Of a DNA stretch of 64,000 nucleotides, positions 1 to 11,618 are shown piece by piece. The first letter of the stretch is position 1; each line of letters starts with the position of its first letter. The DNA is from Hungatella hathewayi. Lineage in GTDB: Bacteria; Bacillota; Clostridia; Lachnospirales; Lachnospiraceae. The DNA lies in NCBI GenBank assembly GCA_025149285.1, contig CP102274.1, forward strand, positions 1,069,501 through 1,133,500, in the 5' to 3' direction. The notes beneath the pieces were generated by a model. That model had not been told where the DNA came from. It made no database searches and saw only the letters and a list, made by a program, of their open reading frames with translations. The position numbers and the translations under genes were made by a program.

Positions 1-2017
<2,017 letters not shown>

Positions 2018-2063
2018 AGGAAAGAAGATTCATCGACTTCCTGGTTCGACTATAGATAATTTA

Positions 2064-2092
2064 GGGGGAGAGGCCCGGCCTCTCCCCTTTTG
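2064..2092 (+). terminator. Intrinsic terminator after the PTS-GH1 operon
   Basis: A perfect 11-bp GC-rich arm pair (2065-2075 with 2077-2087) is followed by TTTT. It lies 48 bases after the GH1 stop and 22 bases before the end of the convergent activase gene. Confidence 0.9.
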
Positions 2093-2114
2093 ATTGTCAC
2101 AAGCGTCTTTTGCA

Positions 2115-5100
2115 CTATATATCGATGTTCTTCAAGTTTTTCTGCGCAGTAGACAGCATCAATTTAATTCTGTTTAACTGATTCACTTCACTCGCGCCGG
2201 GGTCGTAGTCCACAGCGATGATGTTGGAATTCGGATATGCCTTTCTGAGCTCTTTGATGACGCCCTTACCTACAATATGGTTCGGGAGGCACCCAAATGG
2301 CTGCGTGCAGACGATGTTGCCGACGCCGCTGTGGATAAGCTCCAGCATCTCTCCGGTTAAGAACCAGCCTTCGCCGGTCTGGTTGCCGATGGAGACGAAG
2401 TCTTTGGCCATTTCCGCCAGGTTCGCAATCCGGGCGGGGGCGGTAAAGTGTTTGCTCTTCATCAGCTCCCTGCGGGCGGCTTTGCGGAAATACTCCAGAA
2501 GGGAGATGCCCATGTTGCAGAGGCTGGCGCTCGATTTTTTTCCGCCTAAGTTGGCTGCCTTAAAGTTGCTGTTGTAGAAGCAGTATAACAGGAAGTCCAT
2601 CAGATCGGGCATTACGGCCTCGGCACCCTCGGATTCCAGCAGCTCCACGATGTGGTTGTTGGCCAGCGGTGAGAACTTGACGAGGATTTCCCCGACGATT
2701 CCCACCTTCGGCTTCTGAAGTCCTGATATTCTGGGCAGCTCATCGAAATCCCGTACGATTCCCGAAATATTGCGGGAAAATTCCATCATGTTCGGAACGC
2801 GCTTCGATAAGGATTTGATGCACCGCGCCTTCCATTTCTGGTGAAGCGCATTGGCGGAGCCGGGCTCCTTCTCGTATGGCCTTGTGGCATAGAGCACCCT
2901 CATGAAAATGTCGCCGTAGACCACAGCCTGCATGGCTTTAGTAAGCAGCGGCAGCGTGATGGAAAAGCCGGGGTTCGTCTCCATGCCGTTGGCATTGACG
3001 GAGATGACCGGAATCTGTCCCATTCCGGCGCGCTCTAAGGCGCGGCGGATAAAGCCGATATAGTTGGACGCGCGGCAGCCGCCTCCGGTCTGGCTCATGA
3101 AAATGGCCGTATGGTCTAAATCGTATTTGCCGGACAGCAGGGCGTCCATGATCTGGCCGACCACGATTAAGGACGGGTAGCAGGCGTCGTTGTTGACGTA
3201 CTTTAATCCTGTGTCGATGGCGGAACGGTTGTCATTCTGCAGGACCTCCACTTGATAGCCGAAGGAGCGGATGGCTGGTTCGATTAAGTCAAAATGAATC
3301 GGCGACATCTGCGGGCAGAGGATGGTGTAGTCCTTCTTCATGTCCTTCGTAAACGTGATGCGGTGGTAGGCGCTGGAAACCACCTTCCGCTCATAGTGCT
3401 TCTTATCGCGTACGCGCAGGGCGGCAATGAGAGAGCGGATACGGATTCTGGCGGCCCCCAGGTTGTTGACTTCGTCGATCTTGAGCACTGTATAGATCTT
3501 TCCGGAGCCGGTTAAGATATCATTTACCTGGTCCGTGGTGACGGCATCGAGGCCGCATCCGAAGGAGTTTAACTGGATCAAATCCAGGTTATTCTGCGAT
3601 TTTACGTAGCTTGCGGCGCGGTAGAGTCTGGTATGGTACATCCACTGGTCAGTGACCACCAAAGGCCGTTCGATCTCACCCAATTGGGATATGGAGTCTT
3701 CTGTCAGAACCGCAAATCCGTAGGAGGTGATCAGTTCCGGGATACCGTGGTTGATCTCCGGGTCCACATGGTAGGGACGGCCCGCCAGTACGATGCCGCG
3801 GCGGTCGTTTTCTTTCATCCACTGAAGTGTTTCCTCGCCCTTTTTCTCCATGTCCCGGCGGGAAGCAAGAAGCTCCTCCCACGCCTTGTGGGCGGCTTCC
3901 TTCACCTCATCGGCGGGAATCTGGAACTCTTCGTTAAAGACTTCGATCAGCCGCTTCGTCAGCACCTCTTCGTTGGTAAACGCCATAAAAGGATTGAGGA
4001 AACGAACGTTTTCCGTATCCAGCTCCTCCACGTTGTTTTTGATATTCTCGGCGTAGGACGTGACGATCGGACAGTTGAAATGGTTGCCGGCGTCAGGCGT
4101 CTCATTGCGCTCGTAGGGAATGCAGGGATAAAAAATCGTCTTAATCCCCTGCTTGATCAGCCATTCGATATGGCCGTGGGTGATCTTGGCCGGGTAGCAT
4201 TCCGATTCGCTGGGGATAGATTCGATTCCCAGCTCGTATATTTTCCTGGTGGACTGCGGAGAAAGGACCGTGCGGAACTTCAGTTCCTTTAAAAAGACAG
4301 CCCAGAAGGGGTAGTTTTCATACATGTTGAGTACCCGGGGGATTCCCAGGACGCCTCTGGAGGCTAAATCCGCGCTCAGCGGCTCGTAGTCGAACATGCG
4401 GTGATTCTTGTAATCAAACAAGTTGGGGATTTCCCTCTTGGCGCGCTCCTTGCCTAACCCTCTTTCACAGCGGTTGCCGGTGATGAACTGCCGCCCGCCG
4501 TCGAACCGGTTGATCGTCAGAACGCAGCTGTTGGTGCAGCCCTTGCAGCGCGTCATGGAGGTCTCGTAGTGGAGACTTAAAATCTTTTCCATACTAAGCA
4601 TGGACGTGGCTTTCGTCTCATCGTACCGTTCCCTGGCAATCAGCGCAGCTCCGAAGGCGCCCATGATGCCCGCAATGTCGGGGCGTACCGCGTTGCACTC
4701 AGCGATCTTCTCAAAACTTCGTAATACTGCGTCATTGTAAAAGGTGCCGCCCTGAACGACGACGTGTTCTCCTAAATCGGAGGCGCTGGTGATCTTGATT
4801 ACCTTAAATAAGGCGTTCTTGATGACAGAGTAGGCGAGACCGGCGGAAATGTCGGCCACGGACGCCCCTTCCTTCTGCGCCTGCTTTACGTTGGAGTTCA
4901 TGAACACGGTACAGCGGGTTCCAAGATCCGTGGGATTCTTTGCGAAAAGCGCTTCCTTTGCAAAGTCTTCCACACTGAAATTCAGGGAATTGGCAAATGT
5001 CTCGATGAAGGAGCCGCAGCCGGAGGAGCAGGCCTCATTTAACTGGACGCTGTCCACGGTGCCGTTTTTGATGCGGATGCACTTCATATCCTGGCCGCCG

Positions 5101-6362
5101 ATATCCAGAATGCAGTCTACGTCCGGCTCGAAAAATGCCGCGGCGTAGTAGTGGGAGATGGTCTCCACTTCCCCCTCGTCTAACAGGAATGCGGCCTTTA
5201 ACAGCGCCTCGCCGTACCCGGTAGAACAGGAGTATACGATCTGGCTGTCTGCGGGAAGACGGCTGTTTATCTCACCCATGGCGCGAATTGCCGTGGCCAG
5301 CGGGCTTCCGTTGTTGCTGCTGTAAAAGCTGTAGAGGAGTGTTCCATCCTCGCCGACTAAAGCCACCTTGGTAGTGGTGGAACCGGCGTCGATTCCCAGG
5401 AAGCATTTCCCGTGGTAGGAGGACAGATCACTCTTTGTCACGCAGTGGTTCTCGTGACGCTTTGTGAATTCATCGTAGTCCGCCTGGTCCGCAAACAGCG
5501 GCTCCATGCGCTTTACCTCGAATTCCATCCGGATTCCGGAGGATAAACGGGTAATCAGTTCTTCCATGGAGAGAAGCGCGCCGCGCTCTTCTGCGTTTAA
5601 GGCCGCGCCGATGGCGGCAAATAGATGGGAATTCTCAGGGGCGATAATCGCATCTCCGCTTAAGTGCAGCGTGCGGATAAATGCCTTCCGGAGCTCCGGC
5701 AGGAAATGAAGCGGACCTCCTAAAAATGCCACATTGCCTCGGATGGGCTTTCCGCAGGCCAGACCGCTGATGGTCTGATTCACCACCGCCTGAAAGATCG
5801 AGGCGGCCAAGTCTTCCCTGGTAGCGCCCTCGTTGATGAGAGGCTGGATATCAGACTTTGCGAAAACGCCGCAGCGGGCCGCAATCGGGTAGATCGCTTT
5901 GTAATCCGCCGCGTATTCATTCAGTCCGGCAGCATCCGTCTGCAGGAGCGCAGCCATCTGGTCAATAAAAGAACCGGTGCCGCCTGCGCAGATTCCGTTC
6001 ATACGCTGGTCAATGCCTCCGGTAAAATAGATGATTTTTGCATCTTCTCCGCCAAGTTCGATTGCAACATCGGTCTGTGGGGCATAATCAGTAAGAGAAG
6101 CGGCTACCGCAACGACTTCCTGAATGAATGGAATCTCCAGGTGCTTCGACAGAGTAAGGCCGCCGGAGCCGGTAATGGCAGGCCGCAAGTCCATGGGACC
6201 GAGTAAATCGCAGGCTTTTTTCAAGAGGGCTGCCAGAGTTTCCTGTATATTGGCAAAATGCCGTTCGTAATCAGCGAACAATATGTGATGATCACCGTCC
6301 AGTATTGCAATCTTAACGGTGGTAGAACCGATATCGATTCCTAGCGTGTTATATGTATTCAT
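2115..6362 (-). CDS. Giant acyl-CoA dehydratase activase-related protein (two BadF/BcrA/HgdC ATPase domains + DUF2229 + HgdB-like region)
   Basis: This 1415-residue protein starts with two full ASKHA-fold ATPase domains of the 2-hydroxyacyl-CoA dehydratase activator family (about 5-260 and 320-580). Each has a DIGSTT/DAGSTT phosphate loop, a GGEDAK/GGQDMK motif and both cysteines that hold the subunit-bridging [4Fe-4S] cluster in HgdC (C125 and C164; C445 and C484). A cysteine cluster follows (C606, C609, C613), then DUF2229 and a dehydratase D-component-like C-terminal half. In known systems the activator passes one electron to a 2-hydroxyacyl-CoA dehydratase using ATP. The giant fused form is widespread in Clostridia, but its substrate is not known to me, and no dehydratase genes adjoin it. 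The frame is open to 6545, but that stretch contains the promoter; the ATG at 6362 starts the ATPase fold directly. Confidence 0.88.
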   Translation of the reverse strand: MNTYNTLGIDIGSTTVKIAILDGDHHILFADYERHFANIQETLAALLKKACDLLGPMDLRPAITGSGGLTLSKHLEIPFIQEVVAVAASLTDYAPQTDVAIELGGEDAKIIYFTGGIDQRMNGICAGGTGSFIDQMAALLQTDAAGLNEYAADYKAIYPIAARCGVFAKSDIQPLINEGATREDLAASIFQAVVNQTISGLACGKPIRGNVAFLGGPLHFLPELRKAFIRTLHLSGDAIIAPENSHLFAAIGAALNAEERGALLSMEELITRLSSGIRMEFEVKRMEPLFADQADYDEFTKRHENHCVTKSDLSSYHGKCFLGIDAGSTTTKVALVGEDGTLLYSFYSSNNGSPLATAIRAMGEINSRLPADSQIVYSCSTGYGEALLKAAFLLDEGEVETISHYYAAAFFEPDVDCILDIGGQDMKCIRIKNGTVDSVQLNEACSSGCGSFIETFANSLNFSVEDFAKEALFAKNPTDLGTRCTVFMNSNVKQAQKEGASVADISAGLAYSVIKNALFKVIKITSASDLGEHVVVQGGTFYNDAVLRSFEKIAECNAVRPDIAGIMGAFGAALIARERYDETKATSMLSMEKILSLHYETSMTRCKGCTNSCVLTINRFDGGRQFITGNRCERGLGKERAKREIPNLFDYKNHRMFDYEPLSADLASRGVLGIPRVLNMYENYPFWAVFLKELKFRTVLSPQSTRKIYELGIESIPSESECYPAKITHGHIEWLIKQGIKTIFYPCIPYERNETPDAGNHFNCPIVTSYAENIKNNVEELDTENVRFLNPFMAFTNEEVLTKRLIEVFNEEFQIPADEVKEAAHKAWEELLASRRDMEKKGEETLQWMKENDRRGIVLAGRPYHVDPEINHGIPELITSYGFAVLTEDSISQLGEIERPLVVTDQWMYHTRLYRAASYVKSQNNLDLIQLNSFGCGLDAVTTDQVNDILTGSGKIYTVLKIDEVNNLGAARIRIRSLIAALRVRDKKHYERKVVSSAYHRITFTKDMKKDYTILCPQMSPIHFDLIEPAIRSFGYQVEVLQNDNRSAIDTGLKYVNNDACYPSLIVVGQIMDALLSGKYDLDHTAIFMSQTGGGCRASNYIGFIRRALERAGMGQIPVISVNANGMETNPGFSITLPLLTKAMQAVVYGDIFMRVLYATRPYEKEPGSANALHQKWKARCIKSLSKRVPNMMEFSRNISGIVRDFDELPRISGLQKPKVGIVGEILVKFSPLANNHIVELLESEGAEAVMPDLMDFLLYCFYNSNFKAANLGGKKSSASLCNMGISLLEYFRKAARRELMKSKHFTAPARIANLAEMAKDFVSIGNQTGEGWFLTGEMLELIHSGVGNIVCTQPFGCLPNHIVGKGVIKELRKAYPNSNIIAVDYDPGASEVNQLNRIKLMLSTAQKNLKNIDI

Positions 6363-6390
6363 ATGCGCGGGGATTCTCCCCTGCCTCCTT
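6363..6390 (-). promoter_or_regulatory. Ribosome site of the activase gene with a hairpin between SD and ATG
   Basis: Reading leftward, AAGGAGG (6390-6384) lies 21 bases from the ATG, too far for normal use. Between them GGGGAGAATCCCC (6381-6369) can fold into a 5-bp stem with a 3-base loop. Folding removes 13 bases and leaves an effective spacing of 8. No other start codon exists in frame in this interval. Confidence 0.6.
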
Positions 6391-6402
6391 TGTGTATAAG
6401 TA

Positions 6403-6488
6403 AGTTGTCGGTCACTGTTCACGGAGTAAACAGTAACAGTTGTCGGGCTCACCGCACCCAGTTTAACATAAAATAAGAAATAATACAA
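6403..6488 (-). promoter_or_regulatory. Promoter and palindromic leader element of the activase gene
   Basis: Leftward -35 TTGTAT (6488-6483) and extended -10 TGTTAAACT (hexamer 6465-6460) are spaced 17 bases. Just downstream is an inverted repeat, GTCACTGTT (6411-6419) and AACAGTAAC (6429-6437). It is flanked by direct copies of AGTTGTCG (6403-6410 and 6438-6445). It could be an operator or an RNA hairpin in the leader. Confidence 0.5.
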
Positions 6489-6562
6489 TCGCAGCTCTGT
6501 GTTAAAAAGTGTTAAAATATAGTAAAATTTGTGTAAGATCGCCAAATCTGTTTAAAGTTCGT

Positions 6563-6591
6563 TTGACAAAAAAGGGATCGGACTCTATAAT
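6563..6591 (+). promoter_or_regulatory. Housekeeping promoter of the corA-pyk-lysA operon
   Basis: TTGACA (6563-6568), 17-base spacer, TATAAT (6586-6591): both hexamers match consensus. The leader to the corA ATG is only about 35 bases, so there is no room for a magnesium riboswitch. Confidence 0.9.
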
Positions 6592-6631
6592 GTATAAGTC
6601 TAAGTATGCCAAATAAAGGGGGAAGTAGCTC

Positions 6632-7573
6632 ATGATTCGTATTTTTAAAACAGAGAACGGTCTGATTCACCAGAAGGATGAACTGTCACCAGGATCCTGG
6701 ATCGCGCTTACCAACCCGACGGCAACGGAGATTCTGGAGATTGCCAATACGTACGGGATCGATCCCGATGATTTAAGGGCGCCTCTGGATGAGGAAGAGC
6801 GTTCCCGTATTGAAACTGAGGATAATTACACCCTGATTCTGGTGGATATTCCCAGCATTGAGGAACGAAACGACAAGGACTGGTATGTGACGATCCCCAT
6901 GGGCATCATCACAACGGAAGAGGTCATCATCACGGTCTGCCTGGAAGAGACACCGGTACTGGGGGCGTTTATGGACGGCCGTGTGAGAGATTTCCATACG
7001 TATATGAAGACCAGGTTCATTCTGCAGGTACTGTATAAAAACGCATCGCTTTTCCTTCAATATTTAAGGATTATTGATAAGAAGAGCGGCGTGATCGAGG
7101 AAAAGCTGCATCAGTCCACGAAAAACCGGGAACTCATCGAGCTTCTGGAGCTGGAGAAGAGCCTTGTATACTTCACGACCTCCTTACGGTCCAATGAAGT
7201 CGTCCTGGAAAAACTGATGAGAAACGAGAAAATCAAGAAGTATCCGGAGGACACGGATCTTCTGGAGGACGTTATCATCGAGAACAAGCAGGCCATCGAG
7301 ATGGCCAACATTTACAGCGGAATTTTAAGCGGCACCATGGATGCATTTGCTTCCGTCATTTCCAACAACTTAAATATCGTCATGAAATTCCTGGCGACCA
7401 TCACCATCGTCATGTCCATACCGACCATGGTGGCCAGCTTCTACGGAATGAACGTGAACTCAAGGGGAATGCCGTTTGCGGACAGTCCTTACGGATTTGT
7501 CATTGTCATGGGATTTACGCTGGTGCTGACGCTGATCGTAGCCTGGATCTTTTCCAAAAAAGATCTGTTCTGA
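6632..7573 (+). CDS. corA: CorA-family magnesium/divalent cation transporter
   Basis: CorA forms a membrane pentamer that takes up Mg2+ (some members carry Co2+, Ni2+ or Zn2+). The 313-residue length is typical. The soluble N-terminal domain is followed by a long helical segment and two C-terminal membrane helices. The selectivity motif YGMNVN is at about 271-276, directly after the first membrane helix. The ATG at 6632 follows GGGGGAAG and fits the family. It is the first gene after a consensus promoter. The rhomboid-like gene starts 33 bases downstream and pyk and lysA follow with short gaps, so co-transcription is likely; pyruvate kinase is itself Mg2+-dependent, but the link may be coincidental. 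Confidence 0.92.
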   Translation: MIRIFKTENGLIHQKDELSPGSWIALTNPTATEILEIANTYGIDPDDLRAPLDEEERSRIETEDNYTLILVDIPSIEERNDKDWYVTIPMGIITTEEVIITVCLEETPVLGAFMDGRVRDFHTYMKTRFILQVLYKNASLFLQYLRIIDKKSGVIEEKLHQSTKNRELIELLELEKSLVYFTTSLRSNEVVLEKLMRNEKIKKYPEDTDLLEDVIIENKQAIEMANIYSGILSGTMDAFASVISNNLNIVMKFLATITIVMSIPTMVASFYGMNVNSRGMPFADSPYGFVIVMGFTLVLTLIVAWIFSKKDLF

Positions 7574-7606
7574 TCTGTTATCAATGTATGTGAGAAGGAT
7601 GGAAGA

Positions 7607-8452
7607 ATGAAATTTTTTTACAATTTTGAGCGGAAGTTTAAACGTTACGCAATTCCCAATCTGATGTATTATATTATCCTGATGTATGGCGTGGGTCTCT
7701 TAATGGAGATGTTTGCCCCGGGATTCTACTGGCGGTTTTTGTCGCTGGATGCGCAGGCAATTCTGCACGGTCAGATCTGGAGAATTGTGACATTTATGAT
7801 TTACCCGCCGGGCGGCGGGATATTTGGAAGCCTGATTGCCATGTATCTGTACTATATGGTAGGAAATACTCTGGAACGTGTATGGGGGGCATTCCGGTTT
7901 AATGTGTATTTCTTCATGGGAATTATCGGCCATGTAGCGGCGTCGCTGATTCTTTATGTGTTCTTTGGCACGCCGGTGTATCTGACAACTGAATTCTTAA
8001 ACTTTTCCCTGTTTTTCGCGTTTGCCGCGACCTTCCCGGATCTGGAATTTCTGCTGTTTTTCGTGATCCCGATCAAGGCCAAATGGCTGGCCCTGTTTAA
8101 TGGAATCTATTTCCTGTACGGCTTTGTCAAAGGTGGAACGAGCATTCGTGTGACCATCGTACTGTCTCTGTTAAACTTCATCCTGTTCTTCTTCATGACG
8201 AGGAACTTTAACCGGGTGAATCCGAAAGAGATCAAGCGCAAACGGGATTTCCAGAGGCAGACGAAGATCATGCCCCAGGGAAGCACCCATCACAAATGCG
8301 CGGTCTGCGGAAGAACGGAGAAGGACGATCCGAATTTAGAATTCCGTTACTGTTCCAAATGTGAGGGCAGCTATGAATACTGTTCCGAACATTTATATAC
8401 ACATAAACACGTTACCCGGGAGGAAGACGAAGCCCGGAAAACCATGAATTGA
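7607..8452 (+). CDS. Rhomboid-like membrane protein without visible protease residues, with C-terminal zinc-binding tail
   Basis: The protein has 281 residues with about six membrane helices (about 20-205) of rhomboid type, including the loop after helix 1 with WRIVTFMIYPP. The GxSG serine motif expected in helix 4 is absent: the corresponding stretch reads LNFSLFFAFA. No catalytic His is seen near the last helix, so it is probably an inactive rhomboid-fold protein. A basic linker leads to a Cys/His-rich tail (about 235-272) with CAVCG, CSKC and CSEH motifs, a likely zinc site. It lies between corA and pyk with gaps of 33 and 18 bases. The function is unknown; a role in holding or presenting membrane substrates is inference from rhomboid pseudoproteases. 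Confidence 0.75.
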   Translation: MKFFYNFERKFKRYAIPNLMYYIILMYGVGLLMEMFAPGFYWRFLSLDAQAILHGQIWRIVTFMIYPPGGGIFGSLIAMYLYYMVGNTLERVWGAFRFNVYFFMGIIGHVAASLILYVFFGTPVYLTTEFLNFSLFFAFAATFPDLEFLLFFVIPIKAKWLALFNGIYFLYGFVKGGTSIRVTIVLSLLNFILFFFMTRNFNRVNPKEIKRKRDFQRQTKIMPQGSTHHKCAVCGRTEKDDPNLEFRYCSKCEGSYEYCSEHLYTHKHVTREEDEARKTMN

Positions 8453-8470
8453 TCAGTTTGGAGGAAATCA

Positions 8471-9907
8471 ATGAAAAAAACGAAAATTATCTGCACCATG
8501 GGACCGAATACCAATGACCGCAATTTAATGAAGGCACTTGCCGAGAACGGCATGGATGTTGCAAGATTTAATTTTTCCCATGGAGATTACGAGGAGCAGA
8601 AAATGCGCCTTGATATGTTAAAGAGTGTCAGGGAAGAGCTGGATTTACCGATCGCAGCCCTGCTGGATACAAAGGGACCGGAGATCCGTACCGGCGTCTT
8701 AAAGGACGGAAAGAAGGTAACCCTGAAGGAAGGCCAGACGTATACGCTTACTACCGACGACATCATCGGAGATGAGACGATGGGACATATCACCTATGAG
8801 CGTCTTCATGAGGATGTAAAGGCAGGCAACAAGATCCTGATCGACGACGGACTGATCGAACTGGACGTAGTAGAAGTGAATGGAAACAACATCGTCTGCA
8901 CCGTTGTCAACGGCGGCGAGCTGGGCGAGAAAAAGGGCGTGAATGTACCGAATGTAAAGGTAAAGCTTCCGGCGCTGACAGAGAAGGATAAAGCCGATAT
9001 CTTATTCGGAATCGAGCAGGGCTTTGATTTCATCGCGGCGTCATTCGTCAGAACCGCAGCCGCTATTCTTGAAATTAAGGAAATCCTTTCCGAGCATGGT
9101 TCCAACATGGCTGTCATCGCGAAGATCGAAAACGCGGAAGGCATTGAGAATCTGGATGCGATCATCGAGGCCAGCGACGGCATCATGGTAGCCCGCGGCG
9201 ACATGGGCGTGGAGATCCCGGCCCAGGAAGTACCGTATATCCAGAAGATGATCATTGAAAAATGCAACGTGGCCTGCAAGCCGGTTATCACCGCAACCCA
9301 GATGCTGGATTCCATGATCCGCAACCCGCGTCCGACGAGAGCAGAGGTTACCGATGTGGCCAATGCCGTATACGACGGAACCGACGCGGTTATGCTGTCC
9401 GGCGAGACTGCCATGGGCAAGTATCCGGTGGAAGCGCTGTCCATGATGGCGTCAATCGTGGAGGAGACGGAGAAACATCTCGATTACTCCGCATACCGGC
9501 AGCGCCGCGTTTCAGCTGCCAATGTACACAATATTTCCAATGCCGTCTGTTCTTCTTCCGTGGGAACCGCCCACGATTTAAATGCAAAAGCCATCGTTGC
9601 ACCGAGTATCACCGGCTTTACGACGAGAATGCTTTCCAAATGGAGGCCGGAGGCGTTAGTAATCGGCCTGTCACCGAGTGCTTCCGCAGTGCGTCAGATG
9701 CAGCTCTACTGGGGCGTTAAGCCGTTCCATGCGAAACGTGCAGAGTCCACCGACGTTCTGATCTACTCCTCTATCGAGCTGTTAAAGGCTAAGAATATCG
9801 TGAAGGAAGACGATCTGGTCGTTGTTACAGCCGGGGTTGTAAGCCCGACGAGCAAGCATGAGCCTGCAGCGCATACCAATATTCTGCGGGTGGTAACGGT
9901 AGACTAA
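8471..9907 (+). CDS. pyk: Pyruvate kinase
   Basis: Pyruvate kinase converts phosphoenolpyruvate and ADP to pyruvate and ATP, the last step of glycolysis, in the cytosol. The 478 residues begin with the family N-terminus KTKIICTMGPN. Other family signatures are FNFSHG, the active-site segment VIAKIENAEG (catalytic Lys), the MVARGDMGVEIP metal site and MLSGETAMGKYP. It lacks the extra C-terminal PEP-utiliser-like domain of Bacillus pyruvate kinases. The ATG follows GGAGGAAATCA. It is the third gene of the corA-lysA operon. Confidence 0.97.
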   Translation: MKKTKIICTMGPNTNDRNLMKALAENGMDVARFNFSHGDYEEQKMRLDMLKSVREELDLPIAALLDTKGPEIRTGVLKDGKKVTLKEGQTYTLTTDDIIGDETMGHITYERLHEDVKAGNKILIDDGLIELDVVEVNGNNIVCTVVNGGELGEKKGVNVPNVKVKLPALTEKDKADILFGIEQGFDFIAASFVRTAAAILEIKEILSEHGSNMAVIAKIENAEGIENLDAIIEASDGIMVARGDMGVEIPAQEVPYIQKMIIEKCNVACKPVITATQMLDSMIRNPRPTRAEVTDVANAVYDGTDAVMLSGETAMGKYPVEALSMMASIVEETEKHLDYSAYRQRRVSAANVHNISNAVCSSSVGTAHDLNAKAIVAPSITGFTTRMLSKWRPEALVIGLSPSASAVRQMQLYWGVKPFHAKRAESTDVLIYSSIELLKAKNIVKEDDLVVVTAGVVSPTSKHEPAAHTNILRVVTVD

Positions 9908-9942
9908 TCCGGTTACAGGAAGCAGAAGGAGGTAACGAGGCT

Positions 9943-11211
9943 TTGGAGAAAAGACCATTTGTAACGAAAGAGAAACTGGAAGAGATTGTAAAACAGTATC
10001 CAACCCCATTTCATATTTATGATGAAAAGGGAATCAGGGAGAATGCGAAGAAGCTGAAGGAGGCGTTTGCATGGAACCCTGGCTATAAAGAGTACTTTGC
10101 GGTGAAGGCAACCCCGAATCCGTTTATATTAAATATTCTGAAGGAATTCGGCTGCGGAACAGACTGTTCTTCCGAGACGGAGTTAATGATGGCGGATGCC
10201 CTGGGATTTTCCGGCTCTGATATCATGTTTTCGTCCAATGACACGCCTGCGGAAGAGTTTCGGTTTGCCCATAAGATCGGAGCGATCATCAATCTCGATG
10301 ATATCACCCATATCGAGTATCTGGAGAATGCCATCGGGGAGATTCCGGAGACCATCAGCTGCCGTTATAATCCGGGCGGCGTGTTCAAGATCAGCAACGA
10401 TATTATGGATAATCCCGGAGATTCCAAGTACGGTATGACGACGGAGCAGATGTTCGAGGCGTATCAGGTGTTAAAGGAAAAAGGCGCGAAGCATTTCGGA
10501 ATTCATGCATTTTTAGCCAGCAACACAGTGACGAACGAGTATTACCCGCTGCTTGCCAAAATCTTATTTGAGCTGGCGGTGAAGCTCAAGGAGGAGACCG
10601 GGGCCCATATTCAGTTTATTAACTTATCGGGCGGAATCGGAATCCCGTACCGTCCGGATCAGGAGCCGAATGATATCATGGCCATCGGCGAGGGCGTTAG
10701 AAAAGCGTACGAGGAAATTCTGGTGCCTGCGGGCATGGACGATGTGGCGATCTATACGGAGCTGGGCCGCTACATGCTGGGCCCCTACGGCGCGCTGGTG
10801 ACAAGGGCCATTCATGAGAAACACACGCACAAGGAGTACGTGGGCGTGGACGCCTGTGCAGTAAACTTAATGCGCCCGGCCATGTACGGGGCGTACCACC
10901 ATGTGACGGTCATGGGGCGTGAGAACGATCCGTGCGACCATAAGTATGACGTGGTCGGCTCGCTCTGTGAGAATAATGACAAGTTCGCCATTGACCGGAT
11001 GCTGCCGGAGATTCACAAAGGAGACTTACTCTACATTCACGACACGGGAGCTCACGGGTTTGCCATGGGATATAATTACAACGGAAAATTAAAATCAGCC
11101 GAGCTTCTTCTGAAGGAGGACGGTTCCGTGGAGATGATCCGCAGGGCGGAGACTCCGAAGGACTACTTTGCGACATTTGATTTCTGTGATATTTTAAAGG
11201 ATTTACTTTAA
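9943..11211 (+). CDS. lysA: Diaminopimelate decarboxylase (PLP, fold III)
   Basis: This enzyme removes CO2 from meso-diaminopimelate to give lysine. The 422 residues show the alanine-racemase-like barrel with the PLP lysine in FAVKATPNP (K55), a glycine-rich INLSGGIGIPY phosphate-binding loop, and the C-terminal substrate/PLP segment SLCENNDKF with HDTGAHGFAMGYNYNG. The motifs diverge from the E. coli type (ELGRYMLGP in place of EPGRS), as in a clostridial subgroup, so activity on a related amino acid is possible. The start is TTG at 9943, 10 bases after AAGGAGG; no ATG competes. It is the last gene of the operon, ending at a terminator. Confidence 0.88.
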   Translation: MEKRPFVTKEKLEEIVKQYPTPFHIYDEKGIRENAKKLKEAFAWNPGYKEYFAVKATPNPFILNILKEFGCGTDCSSETELMMADALGFSGSDIMFSSNDTPAEEFRFAHKIGAIINLDDITHIEYLENAIGEIPETISCRYNPGGVFKISNDIMDNPGDSKYGMTTEQMFEAYQVLKEKGAKHFGIHAFLASNTVTNEYYPLLAKILFELAVKLKEETGAHIQFINLSGGIGIPYRPDQEPNDIMAIGEGVRKAYEEILVPAGMDDVAIYTELGRYMLGPYGALVTRAIHEKHTHKEYVGVDACAVNLMRPAMYGAYHHVTVMGRENDPCDHKYDVVGSLCENNDKFAIDRMLPEIHKGDLLYIHDTGAHGFAMGYNYNGKLKSAELLLKEDGSVEMIRRAETPKDYFATFDFCDILKDLL

Positions 11212-11216
11212 TTGAT

Positions 11217-11257
11217 AAAACCACCCTGTGTGCCGGTCCTGGCTTCGGGGTGGTTTT
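11217..11257 (+). terminator. Intrinsic terminator after lysA
   Basis: AAAACCACCC (11217-11226) pairs with GGGTGGTTTT (11248-11257), six bases after the lysA stop. Confidence 0.88.
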
Positions 11258-11294
11258 GGATTTGGGAACAGAGTTTGACTGAAAACAGAAAAAT

Positions 11295-11330
11295 CCCTGT
11301 GTCTTACGACACAGGGTTGATTTTTCTTTA
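11295..11330. terminator. Second hairpin, possible back-up terminator
   Basis: CCCTGTGTC (11295-11303), loop TTAC, GACACAGGG (11308-11316), then TTGATTTTTCTTT. The left flank is A-rich, so it could act in both directions. Confidence 0.75.
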
Positions 11331-11618
11331 GGATTTTCGGATTTTCAAAAAGGGTGAAAGGATAATTTGTTACTTTGTGCATTTCTTATGTACTTAGTAT
11401 AGCATACTGATCCTGGAAATGTTTGTATATTGTTTGAATAGATTATGAAGATTTTCTTAATTCCCATCCCATTTCCATAAATCCCGGATATCCGGGAGTG
11501 CGGCATCTCCCATCGCATTAAAAATGAAAAGTTAAAAAAGATAACGGTTTTTTTACAATTCATAGACATTTCCTATGAAATATAGTAAACTATAAAAAAA
11601 AGAGAGGGGATTATACAT
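11331..11618. other. Gene-free spacer upstream of the Bax-inhibitor-like gene
   Basis: I see no coding region here. It holds an exact 14-bp palindrome CCCGGATATCCGGG (11483-11496). A probable promoter for the next gene follows: TAGACA (11563-11568), 17 bases, TAAACT (11586-11591). Confidence 0.5.

Noticed and set aside
2218-5709. Several rightward open frames opposite the dehydratase activase
   Set aside because: They are antisense to a well-supported gene with GC-rich third positions, which create such frames.
6592-6631. Possible magnesium riboswitch before corA
   Set aside because: The leader after the consensus promoter is only about 35 bases, far too short for an M-box.
9840-9945. Lysine riboswitch or T-box before lysA
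   Set aside because: Only 35 bases separate pyk and lysA; no room for such an element.
11345-11569. Leftward 74-codon frame in the spacer before the BI-1-like gene
   Set aside because: No ribosome site, low-complexity composition and overlap with the likely promoter of the next gene.
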